DNA from: Haloarculaceae archaeon | GTDB taxonomy: Archaea > Halobacteriota > Halobacteria > Halobacteriales > Haloarculaceae | NCBI GenBank assembly: GCA_007122455.1 | Contig: SKTU01000017.1 | Location: forward strand, 1 to 50,736 | DNA: 50,736 nt | Direction of reading: 5' to 3' | In this document: positions 35,194 through 42,860 of the stretch, in pieces | How the letters are laid out: the number at the start of each line of letters is the position of its first letter | How positions within the stretch are numbered: position 1 is the stretch's first letter | Made by a program: the position numbers and the translations under genes | The notes under the pieces: generated by a model | The model's input: the letters and a program-made list of their open reading frames with translations, nothing else | What the model was told of the DNA's origin: nothing | Databases searched by the model: none

Positions 35194-35251
35194 GCCGTCT
35201 GGTGCGACTCTCGAATCGAATCGATCGCTTTCGAGAGTCGCACCAGACGGC
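35194..35251. repeat. Perfect 22-bp inverted repeat between sco-like and nosD promoters
   Basis: The arms at 35194-35215 and 35230-35251 are exact reverse complements, separated by 14 bases. Each arm contains one TCGCACCAGA element, pointing outward so that each ends 34 bases before its own gene's start codon: 35198-35207 for the sco-like gene on the minus strand and 35238-35247 for nosD on the plus strand. TATA-like sequences lie immediately outside each arm (TATATC at 35181 and CATATAC at 35251). It therefore looks like a shared operator, although as RNA it could also fold as a hairpin if read through. Confidence 0.75.
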
Positions 35252-35280
35252 ATATACGGCGAGCTACCCAACGTTCGATC

Positions 35281-37185
35281 GTGAAGTCCGTTCGGGTTAT
35301 CGCCGCGATTTCGGTCACCGTTGTCGTCCTGGTCTCCGCGGGAGCGTTCGTCGTCTCACCGAACAGTTCGACACAGGAAGCCGTCGACTTCGAGGACACC
35401 GTCTCGATCGGATTGACGCTCGAGGAGCGGCAAACGATCGAAGCACACGGTCGCCTCGTCCCGCGTGTTCAGGTGGCGTATTCGCAGTATCCGTTCGTCG
35501 TCGGCTATCGCGGGATCGGTCAGGCCGCAGAGGCGGTCGACGATCCGCTCGTTCGCCAGCAGTTCGGCTACGCCCAGTCAGTTCACGTCGAGGTCGCGCC
35601 CACGGACGTCGACGTCGATTCCGACGGATATCTCCACGGTGAGCCGACGAACGAGTGGATCCCGGCCGACGAGGCCGTCTTCGTCACGGACACTGACGCC
35701 CGGACGCCGGGAGTTGAAGCCACGGTTGCATTCGAAAGCAGAACGGCCGCAGGGACGTTCGCCGAACGACACGGCGGTCGACTACTCGAGTGGGACGACC
35801 GAACCGCATTCGAGGCCCGGGAGGCCGATGGAGCGGTGGCGAACGATCGAGTCGACGCCCAGCACGCCGAAGCGGACGAGAGAGTAGCGACCGCGTTCGA
35901 ATCTCTCGACCGCCCCGAAAGCGTCGTGGTCGGAGAGGATGCGGAAACCATACAGGACGCGGTCGAAACTGCGGATCCAAACTCGACGATTCGGCTCCCG
36001 CCAGGCGTCTACGAGGAGTCAGTTACGATCGATCGACCAGTGAGTATCCGCGGCGAGAACGCGACGGTCGTCGGCGACGGGAACGGTTCCGTCGTGACGG
36101 TAACCGCGTCCGACGTCGCCATCGAAGGCGTCTCGATCTCCGGCGTCGGCGAGGTTTCACGACCCGACGACGTCACGCCCGAGGGATGGGACGGTCACAC
36201 GGAAGCCGCATACGGCCACGCCGATGCCGGGATCACGATCGCCGACAGTGATCGTGTGCTCGTTACCGACGTCGAAATCGATACGCCGACGTCGGGGATC
36301 GCGATCCGCGACAGCAACGGGACCGTCGTCGACGACGTCGTCGTCCGTGGTGCCGACACGTGGGAGGACGGATTCATGGGCGTCGTTACCGTTCGATCCC
36401 GAATCGTCGTTCAACAGTCGACGTTCGTCGACGGTCGGGACGGCGTCTACACCCTTCGGTCGCACGGCGCAGTTATCCGCGACAACCGGTTCGACGGCGG
36501 TCGGTTCGGCACGCATCTGATGTACACGTCAGACGCGTTGATCGACGGCAACTGCATACACGGACAGACGGCGGCCGGGATCGTCATCATGACGTCACCG
36601 TCGAGGACGGTGATTCGGGAGAACGTGCTGGTCGATGCGTCACAGGGAATCCTGACCAGTGGCTCCGATAGCTACATCGGCGGGAACGTCGTCGTCGCGA
36701 GTCAGCACGGGATCTCGACGAACGCCCGGAACTCGTTGTATTCCGACAACGTGCTCGTCGGGAACGAGGTCGGATTCGTCGCTGCGTCCGTCGTTCCGAC
36801 GAGCCGCGTCGTCAACAACGACGTCATCGATAACGACGAACACGTTCTGATCAGAAGCGGCCCGCTCCGCGTGTGGAGCCACGACGGGGAGGGGAACTAC
36901 TGGAGTGGAGCCGCAGATCTCAAAAGGGAGTTTACGCCGACGGGGCCGGTCGACGGGATACTGCACCGAACGACTGCAGCGACAACGCTGGCGGCGTCGC
37001 CGGCGGCACGTTCGCTCCGTCAGCTTCGAACTGAGACGCCGGGAATGCGCAGCGAAAGTGTCGTCGACGCATCACCGAGAGCCACACCGGCCAACGACTC
37101 GCGAGTCGAGTTCGGGTCGGAGCTTCGCGACGAGTACGACCGAAACGGCGCGGTCGAATGTCCGACGGAGTCACACCACCAATGA
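35281..37185 (+). CDS. nosD: NosD copper-site maturation protein with NosL-like N-terminal extension
   Basis: A 634-residue exported protein. After an N-terminal hydrophobic anchor (about 5-27) comes an extension to about 215, then a right-handed parallel beta-helix (about 220-560) with repeated short segments such as VVVRGADTWEDGFMG, YTLRSHGAVIRDNRFDGG and GISTNARNSLYSDNVLVG, typical of NosD and CASH-domain proteins. NosD with the NosFY transporter supplies sulfur or copper for the CuZ site of N2O reductase. The extension includes VAFESRTAAGTFAERHGGRL, which resembles the NosL segment VPFSEPSDAANFVEEHGGE of the neighbouring gene. The GTG start fits a CATATAC box about 27 bases upstream. The last codon overlaps nosF in ATGA. 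Confidence 0.92.
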   Translation: MKSVRVIAAISVTVVVLVSAGAFVVSPNSSTQEAVDFEDTVSIGLTLEERQTIEAHGRLVPRVQVAYSQYPFVVGYRGIGQAAEAVDDPLVRQQFGYAQSVHVEVAPTDVDVDSDGYLHGEPTNEWIPADEAVFVTDTDARTPGVEATVAFESRTAAGTFAERHGGRLLEWDDRTAFEAREADGAVANDRVDAQHAEADERVATAFESLDRPESVVVGEDAETIQDAVETADPNSTIRLPPGVYEESVTIDRPVSIRGENATVVGDGNGSVVTVTASDVAIEGVSISGVGEVSRPDDVTPEGWDGHTEAAYGHADAGITIADSDRVLVTDVEIDTPTSGIAIRDSNGTVVDDVVVRGADTWEDGFMGVVTVRSRIVVQQSTFVDGRDGVYTLRSHGAVIRDNRFDGGRFGTHLMYTSDALIDGNCIHGQTAAGIVIMTSPSRTVIRENVLVDASQGILTSGSDSYIGGNVVVASQHGISTNARNSLYSDNVLVGNEVGFVAASVVPTSRVVNNDVIDNDEHVLIRSGPLRVWSHDGEGNYWSGAADLKREFTPTGPVDGILHRTTAATTLAASPAARSLRQLRTETPGMRSESVVDASPRATPANDSRVEFGSELRDEYDRNGAVECPTESHHQ

Positions 37186-37970
37186 ACCAAACAACTGGAA
37201 AGACGCGGTCGAAGCGCGAACGAACCGACGCCGACGATCGAGATCCCGAATCGGACGTGGTTCTCGAAACCCGAGCGCTGACCAAACGATTCGGGACAGT
37301 CACCGTTCTCGATGGTGTTACGCTCGCGATTCCGCGCGGCTCGGTGGTTGCGGTGATCGGACCGAACGGATCCGGAAAGAGTACGCTGCTTCGACTGCTT
37401 GTGGGTGATCTTCCGCCAACGGAGGGATCCGTCGACCACTACGGCTCGGCAGTGAGCAGGGCGACGGGATATCTTCCACAGCGGGCGACGTTCAGGCCGA
37501 GGTTCACCGCCGCAGAGACTCTCGAATTCTACGGGTCACTTCTCGAGGAGCCTGACGTACGGCCTCTCCTCGAACGAGTGGGGTTGCAAGCGGCAGCCGA
37601 GCGGCGAGTCGAGGCGCTTTCCGGCGGCATGCGGCGTCTGTTGGGCATCGCACAGGCGATGATCGGTGAACCGCCCGTCGTCGTCCTCGACGAGCCCGCG
37701 AGCGGACTGGATCCGTCCATGAGTCGACACGTCTTCGAGACGATAACCGAGATGGCGGCCCGGGAACAGAGCGTCGTCGTCAGTTCTCACGACGTCTCAC
37801 TCGTCGAGTCGACGGCCGATACCGTCGTTGTACTTTCGGAAGGAAGCGTCATCGATTCGGGCACTCCGGACGCGGTCCGTCGACAGTTCCAAGCGGAGCA
37901 ACTTCGCGACATCTTCGACCAGATCGGCGACGAAGACGGACGCGTCAGCGTCGTCGGGGGTGAAGAATGA
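37182..37970 (+). CDS. nosF: NosF-like ABC transporter ATPase
   Basis: A 262-residue ABC ATPase with Walker A IGPNGSGKST (59-68), Q-loop YLPQRATFRP, signature LSGGMRRLLGIAQAM, Walker B VVLDEPASGLD and H-loop VVSSHDVSLVE. Together with NosY it forms the transporter that works with NosD. The ATG at 37182 overlaps the nosD stop by 4 bases; an in-frame ATG at 37158 is possible but would overlap nosD more. The stop overlaps nosY in ATGA, so nosD, nosF and nosY form one tightly coupled operon. Confidence 0.93.
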   Translation: MNQTTGKTRSKRERTDADDRDPESDVVLETRALTKRFGTVTVLDGVTLAIPRGSVVAVIGPNGSGKSTLLRLLVGDLPPTEGSVDHYGSAVSRATGYLPQRATFRPRFTAAETLEFYGSLLEEPDVRPLLERVGLQAAAERRVEALSGGMRRLLGIAQAMIGEPPVVVLDEPASGLDPSMSRHVFETITEMAAREQSVVVSSHDVSLVESTADTVVVLSEGSVIDSGTPDAVRRQFQAEQLRDIFDQIGDEDGRVSVVGGEE

Positions 37971-38815
37971 TCGACAGAACCGCCTTGAGGGCCGTCGCGC
38001 TGCGTGAAATACGGACGGTCCTCCGAACGCGCGCGTATCTGCTGTTAGCGATCGGGCTCGCCGTCGTTCTGTTCGGGATCGTCGACCGAAGCGACGCCGT
38101 CGCAGCGGGGTACGTTCCGTCGACAGTCGATCTCCTGTTGCCGATGGAACTGCTCGTTCCGCTCGTCGCGGTCGCGATCGGTTACAGGGCATTTACCGGT
38201 GACAACGACGACAGTTCCGTGCTGTCGACGTATCCGATTTCGACACCGACGCTCGTCACCGGGGTATTCGTCGGCCGGCTCGTCGGCCTCGCAGCGATTC
38301 TCGCGCTGCCGCTGGTGGCCGTGCTGGTGAGCGTTGCGTGGACGCCGACGGTCGGATCGACGGTGTTCGCGACGACTGACGGCGTGGATTCTCCGATTCT
38401 CTTCGTTCGATTCATCGTTCTGACGGTGTTTTTCGGCGCCGTCGTCCTCGCGATGACGCTCGCCGTTTCGGTACTGACGCAGTCGAGCAAAGCGGCATTG
38501 GCTCTCGGGATCGGCGTTTTCGTCGCCGTGGTGGCAGGCGGGGATTTGCTACTCATCGGCGGCTTAGCCACCGGATCGATCGACGACGGGATGCTTCGAT
38601 GGGCAATCGGAGTATCACCGAACAGTGCGTACCGGGGACTCGTTTACGAGCTCGTCATCGGTGTCGCTACTGCGGAGCAGGGATACGCCGACGTCGGGAC
38701 CAGTGTCATCGGGCTCGGGCTCTGGTCGCTCCTCGGTCTTCTCGTGACCGCACTCGGTATAAAATCGAAACGTCGAGCAGCTATCGCTCCATCGATCAAA
38801 CGACACGTCCGGTAG
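37967..38815 (+). CDS. nosY: NosY-like ABC transporter permease
   Basis: A 282-residue ABC-2 type membrane protein with about six hydrophobic segments, including YLLLAIGLAVVLFGIVDRS, VFVGRLVGLAAILALPLVAV and LGLWSLLGLLVTALGIK. The ordering (LREIRTVLRTRAYLL at the N-terminus, then STVDLLLPMELLVPLVAVAIGYRAF) is that of NosY. It is the permease partner of NosF, with the 4-base ATGA overlap. What it moves (a sulfur species in bacterial models) is known only from related systems. It is followed by 75 bases and then the TlpA-like gene, which has its own promoter element. Confidence 0.9.
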   Translation: MIDRTALRAVALREIRTVLRTRAYLLLAIGLAVVLFGIVDRSDAVAAGYVPSTVDLLLPMELLVPLVAVAIGYRAFTGDNDDSSVLSTYPISTPTLVTGVFVGRLVGLAAILALPLVAVLVSVAWTPTVGSTVFATTDGVDSPILFVRFIVLTVFFGAVVLAMTLAVSVLTQSSKAALALGIGVFVAVVAGGDLLLIGGLATGSIDDGMLRWAIGVSPNSAYRGLVYELVIGVATAEQGYADVGTSVIGLGLWSLLGLLVTALGIKSKRRAAIAPSIKRHVR

Positions 38816-38846
38816 TGAACGATTCGTCGACTGCGTATTTCGACGA

Positions 38847-38856
38847 CCGCACCAGA
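38847..38856 (+). promoter_or_regulatory. nos-island promoter element, TlpA-like gene copy
   Basis: CCGCACCAGA, a one-base variant of the element seen before nosL, the sco-like gene and nosD, ends 35 bases before the ATG at 38891. It lies in the 75-base gap after nosY and implies that this gene and ccdA can be expressed from their own promoter. Confidence 0.55.
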
Positions 38857-38890
38857 GACGACTTGCATCGACTCTACCAACTCCCCACCG

Positions 38891-39409
38891 ATGAACCGAC
38901 GCGATCTCCTCGTCGCCACTGGCGGAGCCGGACTCGTCGGTGGAATCGGATACGTCAGATTCGAGGGCCAGCCGGCGGTCGAACGCCCCGATCCGATCGT
39001 TCTCACGACAATCGACGCACCCGGAAGTAGTGTCGGGGAAATCACGACTCCGGTCGACGGAACTCCCACGCTAGTGGAGTTCTTCGCGACGACCTGCCGA
39101 GCGTGTTCCCGGTACATGTCCGCGTTGACTGCCGCCCACGAAACGGTCGGTGCCGACGTCACGTTCGTTTCAGTAACGCACGAACCTGTCGGTGTATCGG
39201 TTGACGTGGAAGACGTCCGTCGATGGTGGATCGATCACGACGGTTCCTGGACGGTTGCGCTCGATCCGGAGCTAGCGCTTACGGATACTCTCGACGTCGC
39301 TGCGCTTCCGACGACAGTACTTTTCGACTCTGAAGGGACCGTCCAGTGGCACGACCGCGGGACGAAATCGGCCAGCAAACTCGTCGAGAGGATCGATGCC
39401 CGACGCTGA
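38891..39409 (+). CDS. TlpA-like exported thioredoxin
   Basis: A 172-residue thioredoxin-fold protein with an uncleaved or Tat-type N-terminus (MNRRDLLVATGGAGLVGGIG). The active site is C69-x2-C72 in EFFATTCRACSRYM, with the cis-Pro loop near DVAALPTTVLFDSEG. TlpA/ResA-like proteins reduce the cysteines of copper or heme sites outside the membrane. Its 3' end overlaps ccdA by 14 bases, and CcdA is the natural electron donor to such proteins. With the sco-like and nosL genes nearby, it probably serves the same copper enzyme maturation. Confidence 0.88.
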   Translation: MNRRDLLVATGGAGLVGGIGYVRFEGQPAVERPDPIVLTTIDAPGSSVGEITTPVDGTPTLVEFFATTCRACSRYMSALTAAHETVGADVTFVSVTHEPVGVSVDVEDVRRWWIDHDGSWTVALDPELALTDTLDVAALPTTVLFDSEGTVQWHDRGTKSASKLVERIDARR

Positions 39410-40061
39410 GTTCGCCGCCACAGTGGGGTTCGCTATCGGCGCTGGCGTGGCAACGTTCTTCTCTCCGTGTGTCTACGCTCTCTTACCCGGGTACCTCGGC
39501 TTCTACGTCGGGACCGCTTCGCAGGACGACTCGGCGGGGGCGCGCGCCGGCGCGGGTTACGGTCTCGCAGCAGCCGCTGGAATCGTCACTGTTTTCGCGG
39601 GGGTCACTCTGACGATCGTCTCGGTTGGTCGGTCGATCCGACCGATACTGACGGCACTAGAGTTCGGTGTCGCTGTCGTACTCCTCGTCCTCGGAGTGGT
39701 ACTGCTGATGGATTACGACGTCGGCTGGCACGTACCGATGGCGACACGACGTGACGGAGTCGCTGGGTTCGCCGCGTTCGGAGCCGTCTACGCGGTCGCT
39801 GCCACCGGATGCGTGGCTCCGCTGTTCGTGGGAATCGTCACTCGGGCACTGACGCTGCCGCCGGTCGGTACGGTTGCCGTAATCGGTGCGTACGCGATCA
39901 GCGTCGCATTGCTCATGATCTCGGCTACGGTCGCCGTCGCCGTCGGCCACACCGTCGGATCGAAGCGAGTTACCGCGCACGCGAAGCTCGCGACTCGGTT
40001 GGGTGGCGCTGTATTAATGGTCGCAGGCGGTGTTCAACTGTGGCTCGTCGGCCTGCCGTGA
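39396..40061 (+). CDS. ccdA: CcdA-type thiol-disulfide transporter
   Basis: A 221-residue polytopic membrane protein of the CcdA/DsbD family, with six hydrophobic segments. The two redox-active Cys are C25 in FFSPCVYALLPGYLG and C139 in AATGCVAPLFVG, each in the expected proline-rich context. CcdA carries electrons from cytoplasmic thioredoxin across the membrane to extracytoplasmic thioredoxins, here the overlapping TlpA-like gene. It is the last gene of the island and converges on the methyltransferase gene at 40144. Confidence 0.93.
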   Translation: MPDAEFAATVGFAIGAGVATFFSPCVYALLPGYLGFYVGTASQDDSAGARAGAGYGLAAAAGIVTVFAGVTLTIVSVGRSIRPILTALEFGVAVVLLVLGVVLLMDYDVGWHVPMATRRDGVAGFAAFGAVYAVAATGCVAPLFVGIVTRALTLPPVGTVAVIGAYAISVALLMISATVAVAVGHTVGSKRVTAHAKLATRLGGAVLMVAGGVQLWLVGLP

Positions 40062-40143
40062 TGAACTGCTTGTCGGGCCACGGATCGAAAGCACGGGAGC
40101 GATCTACAGGCGGAGTAGTCAGAGGCAGTTCAGCGGTTAGTCG

Positions 40144-40752
40144 TCAGGTCGGTTCCGTCCGAAACGTCCGCACGGTGTCCCGACGATCGGCGTTCGCGTC
40201 GACTTCGACGAATCCCCGCTCGGTGAAAACGGTGTTCCAATCTCGGTAGTAGAGTGGGAACTCGTCGTTGACGTAGTTGACGTCTTCGTCCGATCGGTCT
40301 CCCTCGTTCTCGACGGTGACGAGGAGCTCGTCCGTGATCCGGGCGATTTCCCCGTACACCCATTCGACGTCGGGGTGGAGATGCTGAAGCGTCTCCACCG
40401 AGTAAACGGCGCGGAACCGGTCGGTGTCGAACTGATCGACGACGTTCTCGATCGCGTCGTGGTAGAACTCCCCCGCGTCGGCGAGGTCGGGATAACTGTC
40501 CTCCATCACCTTGAACGCGTCGTCGTTAACCTCGATTCCAGCCAGATTATCGAACCCGGACTCGTGAAGGTGTGAGAGATGTCGTCCGGAGCTACAGCCG
40601 AGTTCCAGAACGGGTGCGCTGCGGTCGATAGAGCGATCGAGAATGCGGCGGATCTCCTCGCTCGTTTCGTCCGGTCCGTAGTGAGCGTAGTACTCCGGCG
40701 AGTACTCCCCGGAGCGCTCCGCCCACTGGCGCCGAACGTCGTTAGAATCCAC
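40144..40752 (-). CDS. Class I SAM methyltransferase, copy A
   Basis: A 202-residue methyltransferase with motif I VLELGCSSGRHLSHL (about 48-62), a likely SAM acidic residue in GIEVNDD and a late YSVETLQHLHPD. It is a clear paralogue of the gene at 44023-44640: both start WAERSG, share GYENLTGI-type or FDNLAGI-type strands, SVETLQH.HPD and FPLY.R(D/N)W. The glycine-rich loop reads GCSSG, against GCGSG in copy B. The start is a GTG, with a CTTTAC box about 26 bases upstream. The substrate is unknown; the fold and size suit small-molecule or lipid methylation. Confidence 0.85.
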   Translation of the reverse strand: MDSNDVRRQWAERSGEYSPEYYAHYGPDETSEEIRRILDRSIDRSAPVLELGCSSGRHLSHLHESGFDNLAGIEVNDDAFKVMEDSYPDLADAGEFYHDAIENVVDQFDTDRFRAVYSVETLQHLHPDVEWVYGEIARITDELLVTVENEGDRSDEDVNYVNDEFPLYYRDWNTVFTERGFVEVDANADRRDTVRTFRTEPT

Positions 40753-40813
40753 GTGAACGAATGGTGGGCGAACCGTAAAGTCCCTTGGAGTTAGCTACCG
40801 GTATCTCTCGGCC

Positions 40814-42064
40814 TCAGCGATCGACGTCCCGGACGCCGATCCCGTGGAAGTCCGCATCCTCATCATCTCCTGCCGGTTGAACTGTTGCCACGCGATCTCT
40901 ACTTTCGACATCCCAGACGGCAAATCCTGGATTAACTCCGGTTGCTGCGTGGGGATCGCCCGAGAGGGGATTCGGGCCTCGAAGCGTGCCGAACATGTAT
41001 TCGTCGTCTGGTGAACTCCAGAGGATATCCGGAGCATCACTCTCCGCTGGTTCCTCGTGATCTGCAGGACCAAATGTGTCGATCGTTTCTTTCACTTTGT
41101 TATTATTGAGGTCAACTATTACACCATCATTCGTTTCACGGTTTACTATCCACATTTCATCTTTACTCTCCACCGGGAATATTCCGTGAGCGTCGATTCC
41201 CTCAGTTGATACGCCATCCCTGTGGATTCTTGTCCCCGCCCCTCGACCACGCTGATCTCCGCGGCCAGGAGGCGTATGAAGCACGTAATACTCGCCGACG
41301 CCATCCTCATCTCCATCGGGGTCCGATGGTAATCCAGCAGTCAGGTAGAACTTGTTCTTATTGGGATGAGGCATTGTCCCACAGTTTGCTGGAAGATCGT
41401 CTCCACCCCACGCTTCAACGACCTCGAACTCGTCGTGGTCGACGATCACAACACCAGCGTCGTGATAACTCGGACCGAGTGTATGGATCGATCGGCCATT
41501 ATTATCGAACTCGTGACAGACTGGTGAACCTTCTTCTTCAGTGAGTCCGTCGATGTTTTCATTTATCTCGATCTCGTCGACAATCTCAAACGCTTCCTTC
41601 TCAAGGTCTGCATCTACGCGGACGATTTCGCTTGTCCCAATGACGTCGACGTGTATGTACTCGTCATCAGGGGTGAAACCGCCGAAGTGAGAACCTGGTC
41701 CGGTGTCGAGTATTTCGATAACGTCTCTGCTGTCACTGTGGATAATCGCAATGTTTCCAGAGACAGTATTCGCGACAACTGCGTACTCACCGTCGCTTGA
41801 GAAATCGATCATATGGGGTCTTTCGATACTATTGTCTACGTCGATACTGTCCAAGTCAAGAACGTCTTCTTCGACAAACCCGTCATCCTCCTCCGAATCA
41901 GGTGTGTAAATATGGATGTTGTTATTATCGCTCTGATCAAGTGCCCACACTTCGTATTCGTAGTCGCTCGTTTCGCTGCCGGCCGTTGCATTCCCCGAAA
42001 TCAACCCACCGGCAACCGCTCCACTGGACATCGCTATGAACTTCCGCTTGGTTACACGAAACAT
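40814..42064 (-). CDS. Exported YVTN/YncE-like beta-propeller protein
   Basis: A 416-residue protein with a Tat-like signal (TKRKFIAMSSGAVAGGLISG, then AGSETS) and repeated beta-propeller blades, for example SIERPHMIDFSSDGEYAVVAN, HFGGFTPDDEYIHVDV and MWIVNRETNDGVIVDLNNNK. The twin arginine is reduced to KR, so export by Tat is likely but not certain. The propeller resembles the YncE/YVTN group and the N-terminal half of NosZ, but there is no CuA domain and the His ligands of CuZ are not laid out, so it is not nosZ. Its GC is far lower than its neighbours (33-48% in three 60-base blocks counted), suggesting recent acquisition. Confidence 0.82.
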   Translation of the reverse strand: MFRVTKRKFIAMSSGAVAGGLISGNATAGSETSDYEYEVWALDQSDNNNIHIYTPDSEEDDGFVEEDVLDLDSIDVDNSIERPHMIDFSSDGEYAVVANTVSGNIAIIHSDSRDVIEILDTGPGSHFGGFTPDDEYIHVDVIGTSEIVRVDADLEKEAFEIVDEIEINENIDGLTEEEGSPVCHEFDNNGRSIHTLGPSYHDAGVVIVDHDEFEVVEAWGGDDLPANCGTMPHPNKNKFYLTAGLPSDPDGDEDGVGEYYVLHTPPGRGDQRGRGAGTRIHRDGVSTEGIDAHGIFPVESKDEMWIVNRETNDGVIVDLNNNKVKETIDTFGPADHEEPAESDAPDILWSSPDDEYMFGTLRGPNPLSGDPHAATGVNPGFAVWDVESRDRVATVQPAGDDEDADFHGIGVRDVDR

Positions 42065-42161
42065 GGTCGTTCGTTAGGTGGAAGACCCCACAATAAGTAA
42101 TCAGTTCTACTGGCGGGATCAATTGCCGATATCTAAGACGTCAGTAACGATCGCCGTCGAT

Positions 42162-42485
42162 TCAGTCGTCGTCGAGGTGGTCCTCGACCGCGTCGCGGAA
42201 CGTCTCAGGTAACATCTCGTAGACCGTGTTTCCCTGTTCGTCGCGTCGGCGGCCGATTCCGAACGCGGGCGTCCCGTCGATTCGTACCTCCCAGTCGTCG
42301 AGATAGCGGGTGTTCACGCCGATAAACTGGACGCGACAGCCGTAGGCGTCCTCGATTCGGTCGGTGACATCGTGGGTGTGCGTCCCGTCCTCGAACCGTG
42401 GTGGCCGGTACGCCGGCAGTTCCATCTCCGTCCGGATGCGCTCGTTCTCGCGCCACCACTCCGGTTTGTCGTCGCGCCCGTTCAC
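42162..42485 (-). CDS. 107-residue protein coupled to a Rieske gene
   Basis: A small acidic protein with no family recognised. It starts with GTG at 42485, overlapping the Rieske stop in GTGA, which is why this start was chosen over longer in-frame ones. Features are an N-terminal EWWRENERIRTEMELPAY, a middle FEDGTHTHDVTDRIEDAYGC that contains a THTH pair, a central strand FIGVNTRYLDDWEVRIDG and an acidic C-terminus. The His pair, single Cys and the coupling suggest a subunit or accessory factor of the amidohydrolase/Rieske operon; no function is assigned. Confidence 0.7.
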   Translation of the reverse strand: MNGRDDKPEWWRENERIRTEMELPAYRPPRFEDGTHTHDVTDRIEDAYGCRVQFIGVNTRYLDDWEVRIDGTPAFGIGRRRDEQGNTVYEMLPETFRDAVEDHLDDD

Positions 42486-42859
42486 AGCGTGACGACGATC
42501 TCGCCGTCCTCGATCTCGACCGGATACGACGGGAGAGTCACGCCAGTCCTGGAGAGACAGTCCCCGGTGGTGAGATCGTACTCCCAGCCGTGCCACGGAC
42601 AGTTGAGGATCTCCCCCTCCCGTCCCCAGTAGCTGTCGACCTCGCCCGTCTCACGGTCGTAGCTCGCGATGGAGGTACCCGTGAGGGTCCCCTCGCCGCA
42701 GGGGCCGCCCTGGTGGGCACACCAGTTCAGATAGGCGTAGTAGTCGCCGTCGTATCTAAACACCGTGATCTCGCGACCCTTGATCTGCGTCACGATCCGC
42801 TCGCCGTTATCGATCTCGTCGGCGTCGGCCACGACGTGGCGCTCGGCGGTTCCGGACAT
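42482..42859 (-). CDS. Stand-alone Rieske [2Fe-2S] protein, copy 2
   Basis: A 125-residue Rieske protein with ligands C47 and H49 (WCAHQGGPCGEG) and C87 and H90 (CPWHGWEYD). As in copy 1, the distance between the boxes is enlarged by an acidic segment (SIASYDRETGEVDSYWGREGE). It lacks any oxygenase domain. The ATG lies one base after the stop of the upstream amidohydrolase, and its stop overlaps the 107-residue gene, so amidohydrolase, Rieske and small protein are one coupled operon. It may pass electrons to, or be a subunit of, a complex with the amidohydrolase; this is inferred from gene order alone. Confidence 0.9.
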   Translation of the reverse strand: MSGTAERHVVADADEIDNGERIVTQIKGREITVFRYDGDYYAYLNWCAHQGGPCGEGTLTGTSIASYDRETGEVDSYWGREGEILNCPWHGWEYDLTTGDCLSRTGVTLPSYPVEIEDGEIVVTL

Positions 42860-42860
42860 T

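Noticed and set aside
40814..42064. The beta-propeller gene as a NosZ reductase
   Set aside because: It has a propeller and a Tat-type signal and lies next to the nos-type island, but no C-terminal CuA cupredoxin domain and no His ligand set for CuZ, and it is too short.
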